From positions 1-7,708 of the forward strand of contig JAQUXV010000119.1 of assembly GCA_028692205.1 (NCBI GenBank): a stretch of 7,708 nucleotides of DNA, given 5' to 3'. Positions 1 to 5,531 of this stretch are shown piece by piece. Under the pieces are notes generated by a model. That model was not told where the DNA came from and did no database searches. It saw nothing but the letters and a program-made list of their open reading frames with translations. This DNA is from Eubacteriales bacterium. GTDB lineage: Bacteria > Bacillota_A > Clostridia > Christensenellales > Aristaeellaceae. Every line of letters begins with the position of its first letter. The stretch's first letter is position 1. A program made the position numbers and the translations under genes.

Positions 1-14
1 AGGGAGGAGATCGT

Positions 15-929
15 ATGGTAGACACACGCGTCTCCCTCTCCGGCATCACGCTGGATAACCCGGTGATCCCCGCCAGCGGCACGTTCGGCTTCGGGCAGGA
101 ACACCGCGAGTATTACGACATCAACGTGTTGGGCACGTTCTCTTTCAAGGGCACCACGCGGGAGCCGCGTTTCGGCAACCCCACGCCGCGCATCGCGGAA
201 AGCGCCTGCGGAATGCTCAACGCCGTCGGACTGCAAAACCCGGGCGTTCACCATGTGATTGAGCACGAACTGCCGGAACTGGCGACCTTTTTCCACAAGC
301 CCGTCATGGCGAACGTGAACGGCTTTTCCATCGACGAGTATGTGGAAACCGCCGCGCTGTTGGATGCTCAGCCGCAGGTGGGCTGGCTGGAAATCAATAT
401 CAGCTGCCCCAACGTGCATGGTGGCGGCATGGCCTTCGGCACCCGCGCGGAGAACGCCGCGGCGGTCACCCGCGCGGTGAAGGCTGTAGCGCAAAAGCCG
501 GTTTACATCAAACTCAGCCCCAACGTAACGGATATTGTTGCGATCGCCAAAGCCTGCGAGGCTGCGGGTGCGGACGGGCTGAGCCTTATCAATACGCTGC
601 TGGGCATGCGCATCTGCCTGAAAACTAAAAGGCCGGTGCTCGCCAACACCACCGGCGGGCTTTCCGGCCCGGCGATTTTCCCGGTGGCGCTGCGCATGGT
701 GTATCAGGTTTCGCAGGCCGTGGGCATTCCGGTGATCGGCATGGGCGGCGTTGCGACCGCCGACGATGTGCTGGAAATGATGCTCGCGGGCGCGACGGCC
801 GTGCAGGTGGGGGCGCAGAACCTGGTGGACCCTTACGCCTGTAAGCGGATCATCGACGACCTGCCCCGGACGATGGAGAAGTACCATATTCAATCCCTGA
901 CCGAAATCATAGGAGGTGCGTGGAAATGA
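15..929 (+). CDS. pyrD: Dihydroorotate dehydrogenase, class 1B catalytic subunit (PyrDB)
   Basis: Oxidises dihydroorotate to orotate in cytosolic de novo pyrimidine synthesis. The 304-residue length fits the class 1 FMN TIM-barrel family. The N-terminal segment [13 protein letters not shown] (about 15-27), Lys45 in FSFKG, the NAVGLQNPG loop (69-77), EINISCPN with Cys131 as the expected catalytic base, [10 protein letters not shown] (214-223) and the C-terminal phosphate-binding GMGGV (242-246) are all visible. A Cys rather than Ser at the base position indicates class 1; no membrane-anchoring N-terminal extension is present, unlike class 2. Class 1B enzymes work with an iron-sulfur/FAD subunit, PyrK, normally encoded next door; it would have to lie upstream of this window, so the 1B call rather than 1A is inferred. 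A strong ribosome binding site (AGGGAGGA, positions 1-8) sits 6 nt before the ATG. The stop overlaps the pyrF start as ATGA. Confidence 0.96.
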   Translation: MVDTRVSLSGITLDNPVIPASGTFGFGQEHREYYDINVLGTFSFKGTTREPRFGNPTPRIAESACGMLNAVGLQNPGVHHVIEHELPELATFFHKPVMANVNGFSIDEYVETAALLDAQPQVGWLEINISCPNVHGGGMAFGTRAENAAAVTRAVKAVAQKPVYIKLSPNVTDIVAIAKACEAAGADGLSLINTLLGMRICLKTKRPVLANTTGGLSGPAIFPVALRMVYQVSQAVGIPVIGMGGVATADDVLEMMLAGATAVQVGAQNLVDPYACKRIIDDLPRTMEKYHIQSLTEIIGGAWK

Positions 930-1633
930 GCAAGCAAACGGACGTCATCATCGCGCTGGACTTTCCCACGGCGAAAGAGGTGTACGACTTTCTGGCGCTG
1001 TTCCCGGACGAGAAGCCTTTCGTGAAGGTCGGCATGGAACTGTTCTACGCCGAGGGTCCGCAGATCGTGCGGGAGATCAAGGCACGAGGGCACAAAATCT
1101 TCCTCGACCTGAAGCTGCACGACATTCCCAACACCGTCAAGCGTGCCATGAAAGTGCTGTCCGGGCTGGACATCGACATGGTGAACCTGCACGCCGCGGG
1201 CGCGAGCGAAATGATGAAGTACGCGCTGGAAGGGCTGACGAAGCCGGACGGAACCCGCCCGTTGCTGATCGCCGTAACCCAGCTCACCTCCACCAGCGAC
1301 GAGCAGCTGCACGATGAACTGTTGATTAACGCCTCCATGGCTGATACCGTGATGCACTACGCAAAAACCGCGATGCTTGCGGGGCTGGACGGCGTGGTGT
1401 GCTCCCCGCTGGAAGCCGCCGCTGTGAAGGAAACCTGCGGCAAGGACTTCCTCACCGTTACGCCCGGCATCCGCTTTGCGGATTCCGCCGCCGACGACCA
1501 GACCCGCATCACCACCCCCGAAAAGGCGCGCGCCGGCGGGAGTGACTTTATCGTGGTCGGCCGCCCCATCACGCGCGCAGACGACCCCATGGCTGCCTAC
1601 CGCAGGTGCGTAAAGGAATTCCTGAACGCGTAA
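926..1633 (+). CDS. pyrF: Orotidine 5'-phosphate decarboxylase
   Basis: Decarboxylates OMP to UMP, the last step of de novo UMP synthesis. The 235-residue length is typical of the Bacillus-type family. Visible motifs are ALDF near the N-terminus (Asp12), FVKVG (Lys34), the catalytic signature [10 protein letters not shown] (61-70, with Asp61, Lys63 and Asp66) and the C-terminal phosphate-binding VGRPIT. I chose the ATG at 926 because AGGAGG at 911-916 lies 9 nt upstream; a GTG at 920 in the same frame is only 3 nt from that site and is unlikely. The start overlaps the pyrD stop by 4 nt, so translation is probably coupled. It is followed by a 177-nt non-coding gap before pyrE. Confidence 0.96.
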   Translation: MSKQTDVIIALDFPTAKEVYDFLALFPDEKPFVKVGMELFYAEGPQIVREIKARGHKIFLDLKLHDIPNTVKRAMKVLSGLDIDMVNLHAAGASEMMKYALEGLTKPDGTRPLLIAVTQLTSTSDEQLHDELLINASMADTVMHYAKTAMLAGLDGVVCSPLEAAAVKETCGKDFLTVTPGIRFADSAADDQTRITTPEKARAGGSDFIVVGRPITRADDPMAAYRRCVKEFLNA

Positions 1634-1653
1634 GCGATAAACCAACCGTTTCC

Positions 1654-1784
1654 GTAAGCACACAGGCAAAACGAGGTTCGTTTGGGGCAACTCCGCGGAA
1701 CGGGGAAGCCGGTTCAATGAGGTTTCAAACCCGAAGCGACCATGCTGTGCCGCGGCAGGTACAAGGACTTTGCCCGGTGCTTAC
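1654..1784 (+). ncRNA. Candidate structured RNA leader between pyrF and pyrE, family not recognised
   Basis: The ends of this segment are complementary: GTAAGCAC (1654-1661) pairs with GTGCTTAC (1777-1784), and after a small internal loop GGCAAA (1665-1670) pairs with TTTGCC (1769-1774). That gives 14 perfect pairs closing a 98-nt interior. Inside, three hairpins can form: GTTC 1676-1679 with GAAC 1698-1701 (with GGGG/CTCC within it), GAAGCC 1705-1710 with GGTTTC 1721-1726 (one G-U), and TGTGCC 1746-1751 with GGTACA 1758-1763 (one G-U). The result is a multi-helix junction ending 26 nt before the pyrE ATG, as in a cis-acting riboswitch or protein-binding leader. No PyrR-type anti-antiterminator, U-rich terminator or T-box motif is seen. 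The string GGGGAAGCCGG (1702-1712) and the overall layout recall a cobalamin riboswitch, but the B12-box is not matched, so I do not assign it. The pairing is seen in the sequence; the regulatory role is inferred. Confidence 0.5.
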
Positions 1785-1810
1785 ATATATCAGCAAAGAG
1801 AGGAATCGCC

Positions 1811-2452
1811 ATGCAAGAAAATATCGACATCGCCAAAGCGCTGCTCTCCATCCGTGCCGTGTTTCTGCGGCCGCAGGAGCCCTTCACCTGGGCCAGCGGC
1901 ATCAAAAGCCCGATTTACTGCGATAACCGCCTCACCCTTACCGCGCCCGATGTGCGCACGCAGGTGGAAAACGGCCTGATGGCCATTGTGAAGCGCGAAT
2001 ATCCCGACTGTGAAGTGCTGATGGGCACCAGCACCGCGGGCATCGCCCACGCAGCCATCGTGGCGCACATGATGGGCCTGCCCATGGGCTACGTGCGCTC
2101 CGGCTCCAAAGATCACGGGCGCGGCAACCAGATTGAAGGGAAGCTGGAAGCCGGGCAGAAAGTGGTGGTGATCGAGGATTTGATTTCCACCGGCGGGAGC
2201 GTGCTGGAAGTGGTGGATGTGCTTCGGCAAGCGGGCGCGGAAGTGCTGGGCATCGCGAGTATCTTCACCTACGGCATGAAGAAGGGCGTTGAGCGGCTGG
2301 CGGCCGCGAACGTGAAAAACGTGAGCCTCTCCAACCTGGATGCGCTGGCGGACGTGGCGGTGGACACCGGCTACATCACCCCCGCGCAGAAGGAAGGCCT
2401 GCTGCGTTTCCGCGACAACCCCGCCGACGAAAGCTGGATGGCCCACGCTTAA
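1811..2452 (+). CDS. pyrE: Orotate phosphoribosyltransferase
   Basis: Transfers the phosphoribosyl group from PRPP to orotate, forming OMP for PyrF. The 213-residue product has the type I phosphoribosyltransferase fold signature [14 protein letters not shown] (118-131, acidic pair Glu122-Asp123), which binds PRPP. It also has an N-terminal orotate-binding segment [16 protein letters not shown] (25-40) and the flexible catalytic loop [15 protein letters not shown] (96-110). I chose the ATG at 1811 because AGAGAGGA lies just upstream and the family begins near this point. An in-frame ATG at 1742 would add 23 residues unlike the family and translate through the structured leader. The gene sits 37 nt before pyrB, in the same operon. 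Confidence 0.96.
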   Translation: MQENIDIAKALLSIRAVFLRPQEPFTWASGIKSPIYCDNRLTLTAPDVRTQVENGLMAIVKREYPDCEVLMGTSTAGIAHAAIVAHMMGLPMGYVRSGSKDHGRGNQIEGKLEAGQKVVVIEDLISTGGSVLEVVDVLRQAGAEVLGIASIFTYGMKKGVERLAAANVKNVSLSNLDALADVAVDTGYITPAQKEGLLRFRDNPADESWMAHA

Positions 2453-2489
2453 CAGGACCCCATACCAAACACAGGGAGGACGAACGACC

Positions 2490-3404
2490 ATGCGCCATAT
2501 GCTGGACGTTACCGACTGGAGCGTCGAAGACCTGAAATGGCTGATGGATACGGCCGACAACATCATTGCGCATCCCGACGATTATGCGCACGCGATGGAC
2601 CGCAAAAAACTTGCGACGCTGTTTTATGAGCCGAGCACCCGCACGCGCCTGAGCTTTGAGGCCGCGATGCAGGAGCTGGGCGGCACGGTGCTGGGCTTTT
2701 CGGAGGCGAGCAGCTCCTCGGCCTCGAAGGGCGAAAGCGTCAGCGATACCGTGCGCGTGGTGGGCTGCTACGCGGATATCATCGCCATGCGCCACCCCAA
2801 GGAAGGCGCGCCCACCGTGGCGGCGCAGCTTTCGCCGGTGCCCATCATCAACGCGGGCGATGGCGGTCACAACCACCCCACCCAAACATTGGCAGACTTG
2901 CTCACCATTCGGCGCGAAAAAGGGAGACTGGACGGGCTGACGGTCGGCATGTGCGGCGATCTGCAGTTTGGCCGCACCGTACACAGCCTGATGAACGCTA
3001 TGAGCCGCTACCCGAACACGCGGTTCGTGCTTATCTCGCCGGAGGAGCTGCGCATTCCGCCTTATCTGCGGGAGAACATGCACAACGCGGGCGTGCCCTT
3101 TACCGAAGTGGAGAAGCTGGAGGACGTGATCGGCTCGCTGGACATCCTCTACATGACGCGCGTGCAGCGCGAACGCTTCTTCAACGAGGCCGACTACGTA
3201 CGCCTGAAAGACAGCTACATCCTCGACCCCGGCAAGCTGCGGCTGGCAAGTGAAAGCCTGATCGTGATGCACCCACTGCCGCGCGTGAACGAAATCAGCC
3301 ACGCGGTGGACGACGATCCCCGCGCCTGCTACTTCAAGCAGGTGCTCTACGGCAAGTACATGCGCGAAGCGCTGATCCTGAAACTGTTGGAGGCGAGCGT
3401 ATGA
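2490..3404 (+). CDS. pyrB: Aspartate carbamoyltransferase, catalytic subunit
   Basis: Condenses carbamoyl phosphate with aspartate to give carbamoyl-aspartate, the committed step of the pathway. The 304-residue protein has the carbamoyl-phosphate motif [13 protein letters not shown] (45-57, STRTR at 49-53), the active-site loop [10 protein letters not shown] (74-83, Lys80 reaching into the neighbouring subunit in this family), HPTQTLADL (129-137) and HPLPRV (261-266). The ATG at 2490 has GGGAGGA (2474-2480) 9 nt upstream; a second ATG three codons later is possible. The stop overlaps the pyrI start as ATGA. With PyrI directly downstream, it likely forms the allosteric dodecamer known from enterobacteria (catalytic trimers held by regulatory dimers). 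That assembly is inferred from the gene pair. Confidence 0.97.
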   Translation: MRHMLDVTDWSVEDLKWLMDTADNIIAHPDDYAHAMDRKKLATLFYEPSTRTRLSFEAAMQELGGTVLGFSEASSSSASKGESVSDTVRVVGCYADIIAMRHPKEGAPTVAAQLSPVPIINAGDGGHNHPTQTLADLLTIRREKGRLDGLTVGMCGDLQFGRTVHSLMNAMSRYPNTRFVLISPEELRIPPYLRENMHNAGVPFTEVEKLEDVIGSLDILYMTRVQRERFFNEADYVRLKDSYILDPGKLRLASESLIVMHPLPRVNEISHAVDDDPRACYFKQVLYGKYMREALILKLLEASV

Positions 3405-3838
3405 ATATAGACGGCATCCAGAACGGCTATGTGATCGACCACATTCAGGCCGGCAAGGGAATGATGATCTACCGCTTCCTGAAGCTGGATAAGCTGGACT
3501 GCAGCGTGGCGATCATCAAGAACGCCAAATCCCAACGCATGGGGCGCAAGGACATCATCAAGATCGACGAGCTGATTCCCATCGATCTGGACATTCTGGG
3601 CTACATCGACCCGGGTGTGACCGTGAACATCATCCGGGACGCGCAGCGTGTGGATAAGAAGCACCTTTCCCTGCCCGAGCGCGTGACGAATGTGATCCAT
3701 TGCAAAAACCCGCGTTGCATCACCCAGATCGAGCAGGAGATTGAGCATGTGTTCATTCTGGCCGACCGCGAAAAGGGCGTGTACCGCTGCCTGTACTGCG
3801 AAACGGCCCATAAAAACGGAGATATGCAGGAGTTTTAA
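3401..3838 (+). CDS. pyrI: Aspartate carbamoyltransferase, regulatory subunit
   Basis: Zinc-binding regulatory partner of PyrB, which carries nucleotide effector binding in the holoenzyme. The 145 residues are close to the usual family length. An N-terminal allosteric domain (about 1-95, containing [12 protein letters not shown] and [10 protein letters not shown]) is followed by a zinc domain with four cysteines in the expected spacing: Cys101-x4-Cys106 and Cys130-x2-Cys133. The ATG overlaps the pyrB stop by 4 nt, and GGAGG at 3389-3393 lies 7 nt upstream. Stop TAA is at 3836-3838, with an intrinsic terminator 2 nt later, so this is the last gene of the operon. CTP/UTP feedback is known for the enterobacterial enzyme; here it is only inferred. 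Confidence 0.95.
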   Translation: MNIDGIQNGYVIDHIQAGKGMMIYRFLKLDKLDCSVAIIKNAKSQRMGRKDIIKIDELIPIDLDILGYIDPGVTVNIIRDAQRVDKKHLSLPERVTNVIHCKNPRCITQIEQEIEHVFILADREKGVYRCLYCETAHKNGDMQEF

Positions 3839-3840
3839 TG

Positions 3841-3871
3841 AAAAGGGGGGCGCAGAGAGCGTCCCCTTTTT
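3841..3871 (+). terminator. Intrinsic terminator of the pyr operon
   Basis: AAAAGGGG (3841-3848) pairs with CCCCTTTT (3863-3870). The stem continues through a G-T pair and CGC/GCG around the loop AGAGA (3854-3858), and the T run extends to 3871. It starts 2 nt after the pyrI stop. It is A-rich on the left and T-rich on the right, so it could also work for transcripts from the opposite strand. Confidence 0.88.
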
Positions 3872-3946
3872 GTGCCGTTTGGCACACAGGCGACAGGGGA
3901 ATCGCACCTGCGGGTGCAACCAAAGGGCTTTCCGCTCGCCCTTTGG
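3872..3946 (+). repeat. Hairpin cluster, partial extra unit of the composite repeat
   Basis: Three perfect hairpins follow the terminator T-tract: GTGCC-GTTT-GGCAC (3872-3885), GCACC-TGCG-GGTGC (3904-3917) and a 9-bp stem CCAAAGGGC/GCCCTTTGG (3920-3946) with loop TTTCCGCTC. The same order of elements, with different stem sequences, recurs at 3978-4068 and, on the minus strand, at 4600-4532. It lacks the large core found downstream, so it looks like a partial or tandem-duplicated unit. Open frames crossing it have no family resemblance and are not genes. Confidence 0.7.
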
Positions 3947-3954
3947 AAACCTTC

Positions 3955-3976
3955 GGGCCCTGCTGGGCTCTTTTTT
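3955..3976 (+). terminator. Second terminator-like hairpin within the repeat region
   Basis: GGGCCC (3955-3960) pairs with GGGCTC (3965-3970, one G-T) around loop TGCT, followed by six T (3971-3976). It may back up the operon terminator or belong to the repeat itself, because GGGCTC plus the T-tract is conserved in the inverted copy, where the pairing left arm is lost. Confidence 0.6.
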
Positions 3977-4203
3977 ATGCCGTTCGGCACCGGGGCAGGG
4001 AATGCGCCTGCGGGCGCACGGGGGAATCGCCCCTGTTGGTGCGAACAGGGGCTTTCCGCTCGCCCCTGAACCCTTCGGGTCGCCTGCGTTGGCGGCGGGC
4101 TGCGCGAAAGGGTCGCTCCTCGGAGTACAGGATAGTCGTCCACCGCCGCTGCGGCAGCGGCGACCGACAAGCCTGTCCATCCTGCGGAGCGAACCCTTTC
4201 GCG
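3965..4203 (+). repeat. Composite structured repeat, copy 1
   Basis: The order is: GGGCTC plus T-tract (3965-3976), small hairpin TGCC-GTTC-GGCA (3978-3989), hairpin TGCGCC-TGCG-GGCGCA (4003-4018), hairpin CAGGGGC/GCCCCTG (4046-4052 and 4062-4068) with loop TTTCCGCTC, and the stem-enclosed core (4103-4203). The same succession appears inverted at 4612-4402. Copy 1 holds about 26 nt extra between the C(TGCG)G hairpin and the TTTCCGCTC hairpin (around 4019-4045), apparently a second, decayed small-hairpin unit. The similarity runs across loops and core flanks, while stems differ but stay paired. No transposase or other reading frame lies within it. Confidence 0.8.
4103..4203 (+). ncRNA. Conserved-core structured element, copy 1 (unknown family)
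   Basis: A 17-bp stem pairs 4103-4119 with 4186-4203 (one bulged A at 4192) and encloses a 66-nt core. Within the core, CAGGAT (4128-4133) pairs with ATCCTG (4179-4184). An apical hairpin at 4144-4162 can form a perfect 8-bp stem with loop CGG, or a 6-bp stem in the register of copy 2 with a TGCG loop. GACA-AGCC-TGTC (4166-4177) can form a short side hairpin. The flanks 4120-4143 and 4163-4185 are identical to copy 2, whereas the outer stem is unrelated in sequence. The structure is read from the sequence; that it acts as RNA is inferred, and it lies beyond two terminators of the upstream operon. Confidence 0.6.
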
Positions 4204-4401
4204 TCCCGCCTTGCTTGCCGTCAGGCGACGGGGGGAATGGCTACCATGTCTGGATGTGGGTACAAGGGCGTATGTTTATAATGCTTTCTCGTATGTAAAG
4301 GAATATGGACACGAATTGAAACACTTTGTCTTAATTCACGGCTTTTGTTCCCTCTGCATGTTTGACAGACGATTTTTCTTCCGCTTGCAGGTTGTTGCTT
4401 C
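4204..4401. other. Spacer between the two inverted repeat copies, no gene recognised
   Basis: This stretch of about 200 nt is less GC-rich than its surroundings, especially 4270-4395. I see no convincing coding region. TATAAT at 4277-4282 (+) has no good -35 at the right distance, and TTGACA at 4362-4367 has no matching -10 17 nt later. Neither is called as a promoter. It could be the loop region between two inverted elements or a remnant of an older insertion. Confidence 0.5.
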
Positions 4402-4506
4402 AGGGGCGCGGTGCTCCCTCGCAGGATGGACAGGCTTGTCGGTCGCTGATACCGCAGTATCAGTGGACGACTATCCTGTACTCCGAGAGGGAGTATCCGC
4501 GCCCCT
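4402..4506 (-). ncRNA. Conserved-core structured element, copy 2 (unknown family)
   Basis: Read on the minus strand, this copy has an outer stem of 10 bp (4402-4411 with 4497-4506) plus 7 bp (4414-4420 with 4487-4493), separated by a 2x3 internal loop. Its sequence bears no relation to the copy 1 stem. The core flanks at 4463-4486 and 4421-4443 are identical to copy 1 (24/24 and 23/23 by eye). The apical hairpin TGATAC-TGCG-GTATCA (4447-4462) differs from copy 1 at several stem positions, with paired replacements. CAGGAT/ATCCTG and GACA/TGTC are retained. Conserved flanks with changed but paired stems support a selected structure. Confidence 0.6.
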
Positions 4507-4614
4507 TGCCGAACGCAAGCGCCGAAGGTTCCCAAAGGGCGAGCGGAAAGCCCTTTGGTGCGTCCGCAGACGCATACCCCCTGCCCCAGAGCCGAATGGT
4601 ATAAAAAAGAGCCC
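4402..4614 (-). repeat. Composite structured repeat, copy 2 (inverted)
   Basis: On the minus strand the order matches copy 1. GGGCTC and a T-tract at 4614-4603 come first, then a degenerate TACCATTCGGC segment, hairpin TGCGTC-TGCG-GACGCA (4574-4559), a 9-bp hairpin CCAAAGGGC/GCCCTTTGG with loop TTTCCGCTC (4558-4532), hairpin CTTGC/GCAAG, and the stem-enclosed core (4506-4402). It lies downstream of the minus-strand flavoprotein gene, as copy 1 lies downstream of pyrI. The two copies therefore face each other between convergent genes. Confidence 0.78.
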
Positions 4615-4631
4615 AACAGGTTCCGAAGAGT

Positions 4632-4673
4632 GCAGGGGTAAACGAAATACCCCTGCCCGCACCCATGGTGCGG
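4632..4673 (-). terminator. Double hairpin after the flavoprotein gene, possible terminator
   Basis: Two perfect inverted repeats start about 9 nt after the minus-strand stop: CCGCACC/GGTGCGG (4657-4673, 3-nt loop) and GCAGGGGTA/TACCCCTGC (4632-4656, loop of 7). Neither is followed directly by a T run; the nearest T-tract on this strand is at 4608-4603, inside the repeat. They may slow or end transcription, or protect the mRNA 3' end. Confidence 0.45.
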
Positions 4674-4681
4674 CACTCCCC

Positions 4682-5158
4682 TTATTCCTGCGTGAGGGTC
4701 ATATCAAACGAGAAGGGGAATTCCTTTGCGGTACGGTTTTGAAAATCGACCTCGTAACCGGTGCCGTCCAGGTGGAAGAAGCCCGTTTCCGGCGTGATGC
4801 GCAGATAGCACATGGACTCGTTGCCTTCATCATTGTGGCGGAAGTACCATGGCTCAAATGCGTTAATTAGCCGGGCGCGGATGGCCTGATTCTCCGGTTT
4901 TAACGGATGACCGATGTTCTCGGCGCTACCGCGGAAGGAATATAGAGTTCGGGAACAGAGCGCGACGCTCGGATTGTCGGCAATTTCCCTTGCTTTCTGG
5001 CTGGTTGCGTAGGTGACGACGTAGAAATAACCATCAATGTAGCAGGCATCCACATAGCGCAGGGACGGAACGCTTCCGTGTGTGGTAGCCAGCGCAAACT
5101 GATAATCCTTCGCGAAAAGTGTATTCATAACTGTTAACGCGTTTTGATAACTGTCCAT
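4682..5158 (-). CDS. FMN-binding split-barrel protein, pyridoxamine 5'-phosphate oxidase-like
   Basis: This 158-residue soluble protein has the pattern of the small flavin-binding split-barrel superfamily. An N-terminal helix (about 4-17) leads to the beta-strand FALATTHGSVPSLRYVDACY (21-40), then YFYVVTYATSQKAREIADNPSVAL (44-67), the usual strand, Lys-bearing turn and helix that contact the flavin phosphate. The C-terminal half (115-150) is beta-rich. Substrate cannot be told; relatives bind FMN, F420 or heme, and include general stress proteins. I chose the ATG at 5158 because GGGAGG lies 7 nt upstream and a promoter is placed correctly. A longer frame to 5272 would translate through that promoter. 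It is a single-gene unit, convergent to pyrI and divergent from nrdD. Confidence 0.8.
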   Translation of the reverse strand: MDSYQNALTVMNTLFAKDYQFALATTHGSVPSLRYVDACYIDGYFYVVTYATSQKAREIADNPSVALCSRTLYSFRGSAENIGHPLKPENQAIRARLINAFEPWYFRHNDEGNESMCYLRITPETGFFHLDGTGYEVDFQNRTAKEFPFSFDMTLTQE

Positions 5159-5192
5159 GCCTCCGCCTCCCGAATAGTTTGCTGTTGTGCCC

Positions 5193-5221
5193 AGTATAGC
5201 AGGGCGGGGGAGAACGGGCAA
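5193..5221 (-). promoter_or_regulatory. Sigma-A-type promoter for the flavoprotein gene
   Basis: On the minus strand, TTGCCC (5221-5216) and TATACT (5198-5193) are separated by 17 nt. Transcription would start near 5186, leaving a leader of about 28 nt before the ATG at 5158. Confidence 0.65.
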
Positions 5222-5314
5222 GAGGATCAAAACGTGCTGCGGAAATGTCGGTGCTATTCGCTGTGGCGGCACATCCGGGCCGATAGGATCGCGGTGTGAG
5301 GCCCGAAACGGACG

Positions 5315-5336
5315 GTATGATCGCGGCTAATCATAC
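5315..5336. repeat. Perfect 7-bp inverted repeat, possible operator
   Basis: GTATGAT (5315-5321) and ATCATAC (5330-5336) flank an 8-nt spacer. It lies in the gap between the divergent flavoprotein and nrdD promoters, about 95 nt upstream of the former's -35 and 140 nt upstream of the latter's. An operator is possible, but no regulator family is recognised. Confidence 0.35.
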
Positions 5337-5359
5337 ATGGGGGAGTACGTCTGTAGCCG

Positions 5360-5413
5360 CCGGTGCGGGCTGTGAACCGAGTGGGGACAGGGTGGGGGAA
5401 AGGCCCGCACGGG
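5360..5413 (+). repeat. Long hairpin with a G-run-rich loop upstream of nrdD
   Basis: GTGCGGGC (5363-5370) pairs perfectly with GCCCGCAC (5403-5410), and CC/GG adds two pairs beyond one mismatch. The 32-nt loop (5371-5402) holds runs of 4, 3 and 5 G, plus GG at its end. Apart from this and the inverted repeat at 5315-5336, I see no gene or recognised element in 5222-5470. A short open frame over 5296-5481 has no family features and runs into the nrdD promoter. Confidence 0.35.
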
Positions 5414-5477
5414 TTGGGTTTGCGCATGGTTTGGCAACACAAAGTAAAGATTTCGTAAAAAATATCCCGGAAACCTG

Positions 5478-5506
5478 TTGACAACCAAAATGGAATAGAC
5501 TACAAT
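5478..5506 (+). promoter_or_regulatory. Sigma-A promoter of nrdD
   Basis: TTGACA (5478-5483, perfect -35) and TACAAT (5501-5506) have an optimal 17-nt spacer. An A/T-rich stretch at 5440-5463 upstream could act as an UP element. The predicted start near 5513 gives a leader of about 90 nt. The -10 is inside the first NrdR-type box. Confidence 0.85.
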
Positions 5507-5515
5507 ATCTATTGC
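5500..5515 (+). promoter_or_regulatory. NrdR box 1, overlapping the -10
   Basis: The 10-nt centre CAATATCTAT (5503-5512) matches 8 of 10 positions of the NrdR consensus core CWATATATWG. NrdR is the zinc-finger/ATP-cone repressor that controls ribonucleotide reductase genes across bacteria. Overlap with the -10 element fits repression when dATP is plentiful. Assignment rests on motif, paired spacing and the downstream gene. Confidence 0.7.
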
Positions 5516-5531
5516 ACCGCGAGAGCGACAC

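Noticed and set aside
890..1717. 275-codon minus-strand frame opposite pyrF
   Set aside because: Shadow of pyrF; composition is unusual and no ribosome binding site or motif supports it.
4277..4282. TATAAT as a promoter in the repeat spacer
   Set aside because: No acceptable -35 at 16-18 nt upstream and no gene downstream on that strand.
3838..4298. Overlapping open frames on both strands through the repeat region (for example 3838-4281 + and 3835-4170 -)
   Set aside because: They run through the terminator and the paired hairpins, have low-complexity Arg/Pro/Gly/Cys-rich products without family features, and share no reading frame between the two repeat copies.
4103..4506. Insertion sequence or integron attC pair
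   Set aside because: No transposase or integrase frame, no short target duplication noticed, and no attC-type core sites; a non-autonomous mobile element remains possible and is kept as an alternative in the findings.
3872..4656. CRISPR array
   Set aside because: The repeats are few, irregularly spaced, partly inverted, and differ in stem sequence; there are no regular spacers or cas genes.
4211..4870. 219-codon plus-strand frame
   Set aside because: It crosses the spacer, the inverted repeat copy and the 3' end of the well-supported minus-strand flavoprotein gene; the product is not protein-like.
5296..5481. 61-codon plus-strand frame upstream of nrdD
   Set aside because: No good ribosome binding site, no recognisable product, and its end overlaps the nrdD -35 element.
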